Assembly: GCA_027081275.1 (NCBI GenBank)
Contig: JALWKV010000095.1
Location: 1 to 41,259 of the forward strand
Origin: Gammaproteobacteria bacterium
Lineage (GTDB): Bacteria > Pseudomonadota > Gammaproteobacteria > UWMA-0217
DNA length: 41,259 nt
Direction: 5' to 3'
Shown: positions 31,111-41,259 of the stretch, piece by piece
Numbering within the stretch: position 1 is the first letter of the stretch
How the letters are laid out: each line of letters starts with the position of its first letter
Translations under genes and position numbers: made by a program
Notes under the pieces: model-generated
The model's input: only the letters and a program-made list of their open reading frames with translations
The model's database searches: none
Told to the model about the DNA's origin: nothing

Positions 31111-32946
31111 CTATTCCACGGTAACGCTCTTGGCCAGGTTTCTCGGCTGGTCCACGTCCGTTCCCTTGAGAACGGCGGTGTGGTACGACAGCAGCTGCAG
31201 GTAGACGACGTTGACGACCGGGGCCACGATCGAAGGTACGGGTTCGATCTGGACGATGCGGATATTGTCGGCATCATCATCGAAGTTGCTGACATCGTCG
31301 GCGAAGACATAGAGCTGGCCGCCGCGGGCGCGAACTTCTTCGAGATTGGAGCGCAGCTTTTCCAGCAGGTCGTTGCTCGGCGCGACGGTGACGACGGGCA
31401 TGTTTTCGTCCACCAGCGCCAGTGGACCGTGCTTGAGCTCTCCGGCCGGATAGGCCTCGGCATGAATATAGGAGATCTCCTTCAGCTTCAGCGCGCCTTC
31501 CATCGCGATCGGATACTCGACGCCACGACCGAGGAACAGGGCATGTTCCTTGTCGAGGAATTCATTGCAGAGTTCCTCGATTTCGCTGTCACGATTGAGC
31601 GCCAGCTCGATCAGACCGGGCAGGTTGTTGAGCGCGGTGACGATCTCCGCTTCCTTTTCGCTGCTCATGCCATGGTGCTTGCCGACGGCGACAACGAGCA
31701 GCATCAGCGCCACCAGCTGGGTAGTGAATGCCTTGGTCGACGCGACGCCAATTTCGGGTCCGGCGTGAGTCATCAGCATGAGGTCGGACTCGCGCACCAG
31801 TGAACTCTCCGGCACGTTGCAGATGGCAAGGCTACCGAGATAGCTACGCTCCTTGGCCTGCATCAGCGCGGCGAGGGTGTCGGCGGTTTCACCGGACTGG
31901 GAGATGGTAACGAAGAGGCAGTCTTCAGGAACGACCGGATTGCGATAGCGGAATTCGCTGGCCACTTCGACATTGCAGGGGATGCCGGTATGCGATTCGA
32001 ACCAGTAGCGCGCGCACATGCCGGCGTGATAACTGGTGCCGCAGGCGACGATCTGGATATTCTTCACTTTCGCAAACAGCTCGGGCGCCTTGTTGCCGAA
32101 GACACTGTCGAGCACCGAATCTCCTGTCACCCTGCCCTGCAGGGTTTCACTGATGGCCTTGGGCTGCTCGTAGATCTCCTTGAGCATGTAGTGCTTGAAC
32201 TTGCCTCGCTCGACGCTGCTGTCGCTCTGCACTGAGGTCTTGGGCTCACGCTCGACAGGGTTCAGGTCACTGTCGAACAGTTCGACCTTCTGCCGGGTGA
32301 TGCGACCGATATCGCCGTTCTCGAGATAGATGAAGCGATGCGTCACCGGCAGCAGCGCCTGAACATCGGAGGCGATGAAATTCTCGGCGATGCCGAGGCC
32401 CACGACCAGCGGGCTGCCCTCGCGGGCAATGACCATCAACTCGGGATCATCGGCGGCGACGACGCCGAGCGCATAGGCGCCCTTGAAGTCGCGAATCGCC
32501 CTGGCCACGGCATCGAGCAGATCACCGGACTGCTCGTAGTAGTGGGTGATCTGGTGGACCACCACTTCGGTATCGGTTTCCGAGGTGAAGACGAAACCCT
32601 TCTCTTTCTGCGCTTCGCGCAGCTCCTCGTAGTTTTCGATGATGCCGTTGTGGACCACGGCGATGCGATTGTTGCAGATGTGCGGGTGAGCATTGTTCTC
32701 CGACGGCACGCCGTGGGTGGCCCAGCGCGTATGGGCGATGCCGAGCCCACCGGGGAGCGGCTGCTCATTCAGCGCCGCTTCGAGCTCGGCGACCTTGCCG
32801 AGACGACGATGGCGGGTGATTGTCTTGTCGCGAGTGACGACCGCCAGCCCCGCCGAGTCGTATCCGCGATATTCGAGCCGCTTCAGTCCCTCGATAAGAA
32901 TCGGATAGACATCCCTTTGCGCTACACCGCCGACGATTCCACACAT
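31111..32946 (-). CDS. glmS: Glutamine-fructose-6-phosphate aminotransferase GlmS
   Basis: GlmS makes glucosamine-6-phosphate, the first committed step to UDP-GlcNAc for peptidoglycan and LPS. The 611-residue protein has Cys2 as nucleophile (MCGIVGGVAQ), a glutaminase domain to about 240, and two SIS isomerase domains with CGTSYHAGMC, SQSGETADTLAAL and the C-terminal DQPRNLAKSVTVE. It follows glmU with one base between, as in many gammaproteobacteria. No glmS ribozyme is expected in this group and the short spacer leaves no room for one. Confidence 0.98.
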   Translation of the reverse strand: MCGIVGGVAQRDVYPILIEGLKRLEYRGYDSAGLAVVTRDKTITRHRRLGKVAELEAALNEQPLPGGLGIAHTRWATHGVPSENNAHPHICNNRIAVVHNGIIENYEELREAQKEKGFVFTSETDTEVVVHQITHYYEQSGDLLDAVARAIRDFKGAYALGVVAADDPELMVIAREGSPLVVGLGIAENFIASDVQALLPVTHRFIYLENGDIGRITRQKVELFDSDLNPVEREPKTSVQSDSSVERGKFKHYMLKEIYEQPKAISETLQGRVTGDSVLDSVFGNKAPELFAKVKNIQIVACGTSYHAGMCARYWFESHTGIPCNVEVASEFRYRNPVVPEDCLFVTISQSGETADTLAALMQAKERSYLGSLAICNVPESSLVRESDLMLMTHAGPEIGVASTKAFTTQLVALMLLVVAVGKHHGMSSEKEAEIVTALNNLPGLIELALNRDSEIEELCNEFLDKEHALFLGRGVEYPIAMEGALKLKEISYIHAEAYPAGELKHGPLALVDENMPVVTVAPSNDLLEKLRSNLEEVRARGGQLYVFADDVSNFDDDADNIRIVQIEPVPSIVAPVVNVVYLQLLSYHTAVLKGTDVDQPRNLAKSVTVE

Positions 32947-32947
32947 G

Positions 32948-34318
32948 CTATTTCTTCTCCCCTTTTACCGGCCGTTTCCATCCGGTGATATTGATCTGTT
33001 TTGCCCGTGTCAGCGTCAGCGTATTGGCCGGCGCTTCGCGGGTAATGGTCGAACCGGCGCCGATGGTGGCGCCTTCGTTGATTTTCACCGGCGCCACCAG
33101 CGCGGTATTGGAGCCGATGAAGGCGTTGTCGCCGATTTCGGTCAGGTGCTTGTTGGCGCCGTCGTAGTTGCAGGTAATGGTGCCGGCGCCGATATTGACG
33201 TTCTCGCCGATCAGCGAGTCTCCGACGTAGGTCAGATGATTGACCTTGCTGCCCTTCCCCACCACGGCCTTCTTGATCTCGACGAAGTTGCCGACCTTCG
33301 CGCCCTCCTTCAGCTCGGTCGCCGGGCGCAGACGGGCGAAGGGGCCGATATTGCAGCCGGCGCCCACCGTCGAATCCTCGATGACGCAGTTGGCGAGAAT
33401 GGTAGCATTGTCGCCGATGGTCGAATTGATGATCTGGCAATTGGGGCCGATGCTGACGTTGTCGCCAATCGTCACCTTCCCTTCGAAAACGCAGTTGACG
33501 TCGATGCTGACATCCATGCCGATCGACTCGATCTCTCCGCGCAGGTCGAAACGCTCGCGATCGGCCAGCGTCACGCCCCGCTCCATCAGCGATTCGGCGG
33601 CCTGGCGCTGAAATACCCGCTCCAGCTCATTGAGCTGCAGCTTGTTGTTGATGCCGCTTACCTCGCTTTCGCTGGCGGCGACCATGCCGTGGACGGTGCC
33701 GCCGGATTCGACGCAGGCCTCGATACAGTCGGTCAGGTAATACTCGCCCTGGGCATTGTCATTGCTCAAACCGGCGAGATAGCGCGCAAGATCGTCCCGC
33801 GTCGCACAGAGAATGCCGGTATTGCCCTCGGTAATGGCCAGCTCCTCTGGCGTTGCATCCTTCTGTTCGACGATCCGGACGACGCTGCCGTCGGCGGCAC
33901 GGACGATGCGACCGTAACCGGCCGGGTTCGACAATTCGACCGACAGCAGCGCCATCTGTCCCGGCCGCACCGCCGCCGTCAGGGTTTCCAGCGTGCGCAC
34001 GGTGATCAGCGGCACGTCGCCGTAGAGAATCAGCACGTTTTCGGCGGTGACCTGAGGCATGGCGATCTGGACGGCATGGCCGGTGCCCAGCTGCTCTTCC
34101 TGTAACGCCCATTTCAATGCCGGGTCGTCGATGACCGCCCGCAGCTGGTCGGCGCCATGGCCGGCCACGACAATCAGCTCTTTCGGCTCAAGGTGGCGGG
34201 CCGTGTCGATGACGTGCTGAACCAGCGGCTTGCCGGCAAGTTTGTGGAGAACCTTCGGCAAACGGGAACGCATCCGAGTGCCCTTGCCTGCGGCAAGAAT
34301 GATGACTGCCAGATCCAT
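32948..34318 (-). CDS. glmU: Bifunctional GlmU (glucosamine-1-P acetyltransferase/UDP-GlcNAc pyrophosphorylase)
   Basis: GlmU acetylates glucosamine-1-phosphate and couples it to UTP. The 456-residue protein has the nucleotidyltransferase motif ILAAGKGTRMRSRLPKVLHK, the GDVPLI and GYGRIVR blocks, and a C-terminal left-handed beta-helix of hexapeptide repeats (IGPNCQIINSTIGDNATI, ENVNIGAGTITCNYDGANKH) that carries the acetyltransferase. It is full length. It lies between atpC and glmS, but a MITE occupies the upstream spacer and a strong terminator isolates it from atpC, so it probably has its own promoter, perhaps within or next to the element. Confidence 0.98.
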   Translation of the reverse strand: MDLAVIILAAGKGTRMRSRLPKVLHKLAGKPLVQHVIDTARHLEPKELIVVAGHGADQLRAVIDDPALKWALQEEQLGTGHAVQIAMPQVTAENVLILYGDVPLITVRTLETLTAAVRPGQMALLSVELSNPAGYGRIVRAADGSVVRIVEQKDATPEELAITEGNTGILCATRDDLARYLAGLSNDNAQGEYYLTDCIEACVESGGTVHGMVAASESEVSGINNKLQLNELERVFQRQAAESLMERGVTLADRERFDLRGEIESIGMDVSIDVNCVFEGKVTIGDNVSIGPNCQIINSTIGDNATILANCVIEDSTVGAGCNIGPFARLRPATELKEGAKVGNFVEIKKAVVGKGSKVNHLTYVGDSLIGENVNIGAGTITCNYDGANKHLTEIGDNAFIGSNTALVAPVKINEGATIGAGSTITREAPANTLTLTRAKQINITGWKRPVKGEKK

Positions 34319-34356
34319 GTGGGCCTGTTCCTGGAATATTGGGTGGTTGCTCTTTC

Positions 34357-34548
34357 GTAACTACTCAGCTCACCCCTGAAACCCGCCATTTCTGCGGTCA
34401 TTTACACTCGTAAACTCACATTATGTCCATGGATGGACTGTATTTCGCATGGAGCCATGGATGGCGATGCGATTCTGCCTCGAACTGTCGGAATTCAGTG
34501 GCAATCCGAGCAGTTACAGGCGAGTTTCCGAAGGAGCTGAGTAGTTAC
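34357..34548. mobile_element. MITE family A, copy 2 (about 192 bp)
   Basis: The tips GTAACTACTCAGCTC and GAGCTGAGTAGTTAC are perfect inverted repeats and share the GTAACT-CTCAGC core with the element at 20556-20696. Pairing extends imperfectly into CTGAAACCCGCC/GGCGAGTTTCCG. The interior differs from copy 1 and carries a duplicated CCATGGATGG (34427-34436 and 34455-34464), each within a short palindrome. It encodes nothing. It lies 38 bases upstream of glmU. Confidence 0.7.
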
Positions 34549-34715
34549 GCTCTTTGTCGACAGCCGTCTCCGGGAAGCCAGAGCCTCGCGAAAAGCGCAT
34601 TGGCGCCCCTGCTTCTCTGGACGAACTCTCTATCGACCGGCCAACCCGCGGGAAAGTTCATCGCCAGCGGTCACGGCGCAGCCGGATCGCACAATTTTAG
34701 CGCCTGCGGACAACA

Positions 34716-34742
34716 AAAAAGGCAGCGCGAGGCTGCCTTTTT
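34716..34742 (-). terminator. Strong bidirectional terminator after atpC
   Basis: AAAAAGGCAGC and GCTGCCTTTTT form an 11-bp stem with a five-base loop. The A and T runs serve both strands. It ends the ATP synthase operon 46 bases after atpC. Confidence 0.92.
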
Positions 34743-34787
34743 GAAACGGATCACATATCAGATTCGGGTTTGCATCGGAATTGTGCC

Positions 34788-35207
34788 TTAGCGCGCCCTC
34801 TTGCGGATCTTCTCGAGCAGCTGGAGTTGCGCCATGGCCTCGAGCAGTTCCGATTTCGCCTTGGCGAATTCGATCGTATCTTCCTGATTCTGCATCGCTT
34901 CCTCGGCACGAGCCTTTGCTTCCAGCGCCCGGGCCTCGTCGAGATCCTGAGCGCGGACGCCGGTGTCGGCAAGCACGGTGACGACATGAGGCTGGACCTC
35001 GACCATCCCGCCGCTGACGAAGATCGAAGTCTCCTCGCCCGACATCATCACCCGCACCTCGCCGGGCTTGAGCCGGCTGATGAGCGGCGTGTGACGCGGC
35101 AGCACCCCGATCTCGCCCATCTCGGCGGGAATGAAGACCTCTTCAGCGGTGCCGGAGAAGATTTCCCCCTCCGCGCTCACCACATCGACGTGTATGGTCA
35201 TCGCCAT
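34788..35207 (-). CDS. atpC: ATP synthase epsilon subunit
   Basis: This 139-residue rotor stalk subunit regulates F1. It has the N-terminal beta-sandwich ([40 protein letters not shown]) and the two-helix C-terminal domain (from about residue 90), which can inhibit rotation. It is the last gene of the atp operon and is followed by a strong terminator. Confidence 0.98.
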   Translation of the reverse strand: MAMTIHVDVVSAEGEIFSGTAEEVFIPAEMGEIGVLPRHTPLISRLKPGEVRVMMSGEETSIFVSGGMVEVQPHVVTVLADTGVRAQDLDEARALEAKARAEEAMQNQEDTIEFAKAKSELLEAMAQLQLLEKIRKRAR

Positions 35208-35226
35208 AATTCAGTAGCCTCTCTTG

Positions 35227-36627
<1,401 letters not shown>

Positions 36628-36656
36628 CTAGATTCTTAAGTGGCGGAGCGAGGCCA

Positions 36657-37517
36657 TCAGCCCACCGCGGCCGCACCGCTGACGATCTCGGAGATCTCCT
36701 GGGTGATCGCGGCCTGACGCGCTTTGTTATACATCAGCTTGAGCTCGTCGATCATGTCGCCGGCATTGTCGGTGGCCGACTTCATCGCCACCATCCGCGC
36801 CGACATCTCGCAGGCGATATTCTCGATCACGCCCTGATAGACCAGCGACTCGACGTAGCGCATCAGCAGGCCGTCGAGCACCTCGCGCGAGTCGGGCTCG
36901 TAGATGTAGTCCCAGTGATGCTTCAGCTCCTCCTCGCCGGAGGGCTCTACCGGGATCAGCTTGCTGACGTGCGGCTTCTGGCTCATGGAGTTGACGAACT
37001 CGTTCTCGACCAGGAAAAGACGATCGATGCGGCCATCGTAATAGGCGTCGAGCATGACCTTGACGGCGCCGATCAGCGTGTCGAGATGGGGCGTATCGCC
37101 CAGATGCGTAACGCTGGAGACGATGTTGCCGATGCGCTTGAAAAAGGCCTCGGCCTTGGCGCCGATGAGGCAAAGATCGATCTCGATATCCTGCTCGCGC
37201 CACTGCTCCATCGAGGTCATCGCCTCCTTGAACAGGTTTATATTGAGTCCGCCGCAGAGACCCCGGTCGGTGGAAATGATGATGTAGCCGACACGTTTCA
37301 CCTCCCGCTCCTCGAGAAACGGGTGGCGATACTCAGGATGGGCCATCGCCAGATGGCTGATGACCTGACGCATCTTTTGCGCGTAGGGCTTGGTCGCGTT
37401 CATCCGCTCCTGGGCCCGGCGCATCTTGCTCGCGGCGACCATTTCCATCGCCTTGGTGATCTTCTGAGTATTGGAAATACTCTTGATCTGCGTGCGTATC
37501 TCTTTACCAACTGCCAT
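36657..37517 (-). CDS. atpG: ATP synthase gamma subunit
   Basis: This is the central rotor shaft of F1, 286 residues. It has the N-terminal coiled-coil ([33 protein letters not shown]) and the C-terminal helix ([20 protein letters not shown]), with the Rossmann-like part [16 protein letters not shown] between. Gene order and spacing are typical. Confidence 0.98.
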   Translation of the reverse strand: MAVGKEIRTQIKSISNTQKITKAMEMVAASKMRRAQERMNATKPYAQKMRQVISHLAMAHPEYRHPFLEEREVKRVGYIIISTDRGLCGGLNINLFKEAMTSMEQWREQDIEIDLCLIGAKAEAFFKRIGNIVSSVTHLGDTPHLDTLIGAVKVMLDAYYDGRIDRLFLVENEFVNSMSQKPHVSKLIPVEPSGEEELKHHWDYIYEPDSREVLDGLLMRYVESLVYQGVIENIACEMSARMVAMKSATDNAGDMIDELKLMYNKARQAAITQEISEIVSGAAAVG

Positions 37518-37529
37518 GATCGGCCTCGC

Positions 37530-39071
<1,542 letters not shown>

Positions 39072-39085
39072 GGTTTCAATTCCTC

Positions 39086-39622
39086 TTAGCGAGTCAGGGC
39101 TGCGTTCAGCTTCTCGATGCGGCCTTTCAGCGAACCGTCGATGACCAGATCTCCGGCGCGGATCACGGCGCCGCCGAGCAGGCTCTTGTCGACATGACTG
39201 GTGACCTTGACGTCGCGTCCGAGACGCTTCGCCAGCGCGGCTTCCAGCTTTTCGCGCTGCTCTTTGCTCAGACGATAGGCAGCGTAGACCTCGGCCTCGA
39301 CCGTCCCCTGGGCATCGGCACGCAGCTTGTCGTAGAGCATCGAAAGTTCCGGCAGTACCGCGATACGGCCGTTTTCGGCCAGCAGGCGAACCAGGTTCCT
39401 GCCCTGATCGTCGATGTCGTCACCGCAGGCGGTGATGAATACTTCGGCCACTTCCTGCCGGGTCAGCTTCGGGTTGCCGATCAGCTGCTGGAGTTCGGGA
39501 TCCATCGCGACCGCGGCCATGAACCGCAGCTGCTTCGACCATTTGTTCATGGCCTTGTCGGAATCCGCCAGCTCCAGAATCGCCTTGGCGTACGGCCGGG
39601 CAGCGGTAACGAGATCAGACAT
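39086..39622 (-). CDS. atpH: ATP synthase delta subunit
   Basis: This 178-residue subunit joins F1 to the peripheral stalk. The N-terminal helical bundle opens with [20 protein letters not shown], and the C-terminal motif is [20 protein letters not shown]. Gene order atpF-atpH-atpA is conserved, with 14-base spacers. Confidence 0.98.
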   Translation of the reverse strand: MSDLVTAARPYAKAILELADSDKAMNKWSKQLRFMAAVAMDPELQQLIGNPKLTRQEVAEVFITACGDDIDDQGRNLVRLLAENGRIAVLPELSMLYDKLRADAQGTVEAEVYAAYRLSKEQREKLEAALAKRLGRDVKVTSHVDKSLLGGAVIRAGDLVIDGSLKGRIEKLNAALTR

Positions 39623-39636
39623 GGCTTAAGTCTCCG

Positions 39637-40107
39637 TCAGATTTGCGAGGCCAGTTCGTCCAGTACCTTGCTGTGGACGGAAGAGTCGACCTCCTTGTGG
39701 AGGATCTTCTCAACGCCCTGCAGGGCGATCCGGGAAACATCCTTGCGCAGGTCTTCTCTCGCTCTGGCGACTTCGCGCTCGATCTCGGCCTGGGCCGCTG
39801 CCTTAAGACGCTCCCCCTCTTCGCGGGCGGCATTCTTGGCCTCCTCGATGATCTCGCCACTACGGCGCTGCGCCTGGGCGATGATCTCGGCGGCCTGCTG
39901 CTTCGCTTCAGCCAGTTCCTCCTTGGCCCGTTGCTCGGCAAGTTCCTTCTCGTGCACGCCCCGCTCGGCGGCCGCCAGCCCCTCGGCAATGCGCGCCTTG
40001 CGCTCCTCGAGCATGTTGATCATCGGTTCCCAGAGCACGCCCTTGATGAACCAGATCAGCGCTGCGAAGACCAGCATCTGACCGATCAGTGTTGCTGTTA
40101 TGTTCAC
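39637..40107 (-). CDS. atpF: ATP synthase b subunit
   Basis: This 156-residue peripheral-stalk subunit has one N-terminal membrane segment (MNITATLIGQMLVFAALIWF) and a long Ala/Glu-rich helical coiled coil (from about residue 30) that reaches F1. The length equals E. coli AtpF. It lies between atpE and atpH. Confidence 0.98.
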   Translation of the reverse strand: MNITATLIGQMLVFAALIWFIKGVLWEPMINMLEERKARIAEGLAAAERGVHEKELAEQRAKEELAEAKQQAAEIIAQAQRRSGEIIEEAKNAAREEGERLKAAAQAEIEREVARAREDLRKDVSRIALQGVEKILHKEVDSSVHSKVLDELASQI

Positions 40108-40151
40108 GGCAACCTCCGCGTTAGGTTAACTGGATGGCAAACGCGGCTGGA

Positions 40152-40436
40152 TCAACCGCCAATGGCCGCCTTGGCTGCACCGACGAACGGATTGGCGAAG
40201 ATGAACCACATGGCGATACCGAGAACGATCATCGGGAAGGCCTCCATCAGACCGCCGGTGAACAGCATCTGACCGGTCAGCTGGGGGCGCATCTCGGGCT
40301 GACGCGCGATGCCTTCCATGAACTTGGAACAGATCAGGCCCCAGCCGAGGGCGGAACCGAGGCCGGCGGCGGCGAGGATGATGCCAACGCCGAGGGCGGT
40401 GTAAGCGTAGATAGTAGCGAGTTCAGCAGGACTCAT
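40152..40436 (-). CDS. atpE: ATP synthase c subunit
   Basis: This 94-residue two-helix proteolipid forms the rotor ring. The first helix has the glycine-packed GLGSALGWG, the loop ARQPEMRPQL is the F1 contact, and Glu65 in GGLMEAFPMIV is the ion-carrying carboxylate. The Gln, Val, Ser and Tyr/Thr ligands of sodium-type rings are not all present, so a proton-driven enzyme is expected. It is about 15 residues longer than E. coli AtpE, mainly at the ends. Confidence 0.98.
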   Translation of the reverse strand: MSPAELATIYAYTALGVGIILAAAGLGSALGWGLICSKFMEGIARQPEMRPQLTGQMLFTGGLMEAFPMIVLGIAMWFIFANPFVGAAKAAIGG

Positions 40437-40486
40437 CAGCTAGTCTCCTTTAAGTAAATGAATAAACGGATAATCGTTGAATCCGG

Positions 40487-41259
<773 letters not shown>

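Larger units (their letters stand above)
34319..34787. other. Spacer between atpC and glmU
   Basis: This 469-base region holds the family A MITE (34357-34548), about 165 bases in which I recognise nothing, and the atpC terminator (34716-34742). No gene is supported; a small open frame at 34423-34791 crosses the MITE and the terminator and is not credible. Confidence 0.6.

Noticed and set aside
32937-32960. A glmS ribozyme or riboswitch upstream of glmS
   Set aside because: Only one base separates glmU and glmS, so there is no room for a leader structure.
34423-34791. Open frame of 122 codons between glmU and atpC
   Set aside because: It overlaps the family A MITE and the atpC terminator and resembles no protein.

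Overview
The window is a chromosomal segment of a fairly GC-rich gammaproteobacterium. The evidence is the gene order atpB-E-F-H-A-G-D-C followed by glmU-glmS, the yicC/rph-rdgB-hemW block, a zinc-type rpmE, Slp lipoproteins, a PA0069-type radical SAM gene and an RluE-type pseudouridine synthase. A DsrC/TusE-related protein and a CxxCH membrane protein hint at a sulfur-oxidising lineage (Chromatiales-like), but that is inference; no dsr, sox or photosynthesis genes are present.

Layout. 1-1765: molybdate transporter modBC. 1987-5325: a large lipoprotein and a probable outer-membrane protein of unknown function, with an intrinsic terminator inside the signal-peptide codons of the second. 5336-7244: a PA0069-type radical SAM gene, a small DUF4144-like gene and an orphan HigA antitoxin, the last two separated by a MITE. 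7283-10949: an unassigned radical SAM protein, a MOSC protein and a YhdH/AcuI oxidoreductase. 11437-15161: a curli secretion/assembly locus with two curlin-like subunits and csgE, csgF, csgG. 15321-22560: Uma2 nuclease, Do-type protease, CbpA-like DnaJ, YicC, RNase PH, RdgB, HemW, a DnaA-box-rich intergenic region and rpmE. 22666-24322: two slp-like lipoproteins and rluE. 24323-26208: nested MITEs, a haem-c membrane protein and a cysteine-rich DsrC-like protein. 26250-29107: a tightly packed TlpA-DUF4266-DUF3570-ApbE operon. 29226-31010: a TetR regulator with an AhpD-like target, and a HAD-like protein. 31111-41259: glmS, glmU and the ATP synthase operon, cut inside atpB at the window edge.

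How the genes work together. The curli genes form a nearly complete outer-membrane amyloid export unit: CsgG pore, CsgF and CsgE accessories, and two repeat proteins. csgC and csgD are not visible. The longer subunit has about 30 strand units, roughly three times an E. coli curlin, and both subunits carry a CxxCS turn. The ApbE operon combines a periplasmic thiol reductase, a Gly/Cys-tailed lipoprotein, a beta-barrel and an FMN transferase, which suggests one envelope redox or maturation task.

Three families of small inverted-repeat elements are scattered through the window. Several sit at gene edges: one supplies the start codon of hemW, one the last codons and stop of rluE, and one junction the stop of higA. 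The most notable candidates for new biology are the DsrC-like protein with its divergent haem protein, the CxxCS curlins, the unassigned radical SAM protein, and the DnaA-box cluster upstream of rpmE.
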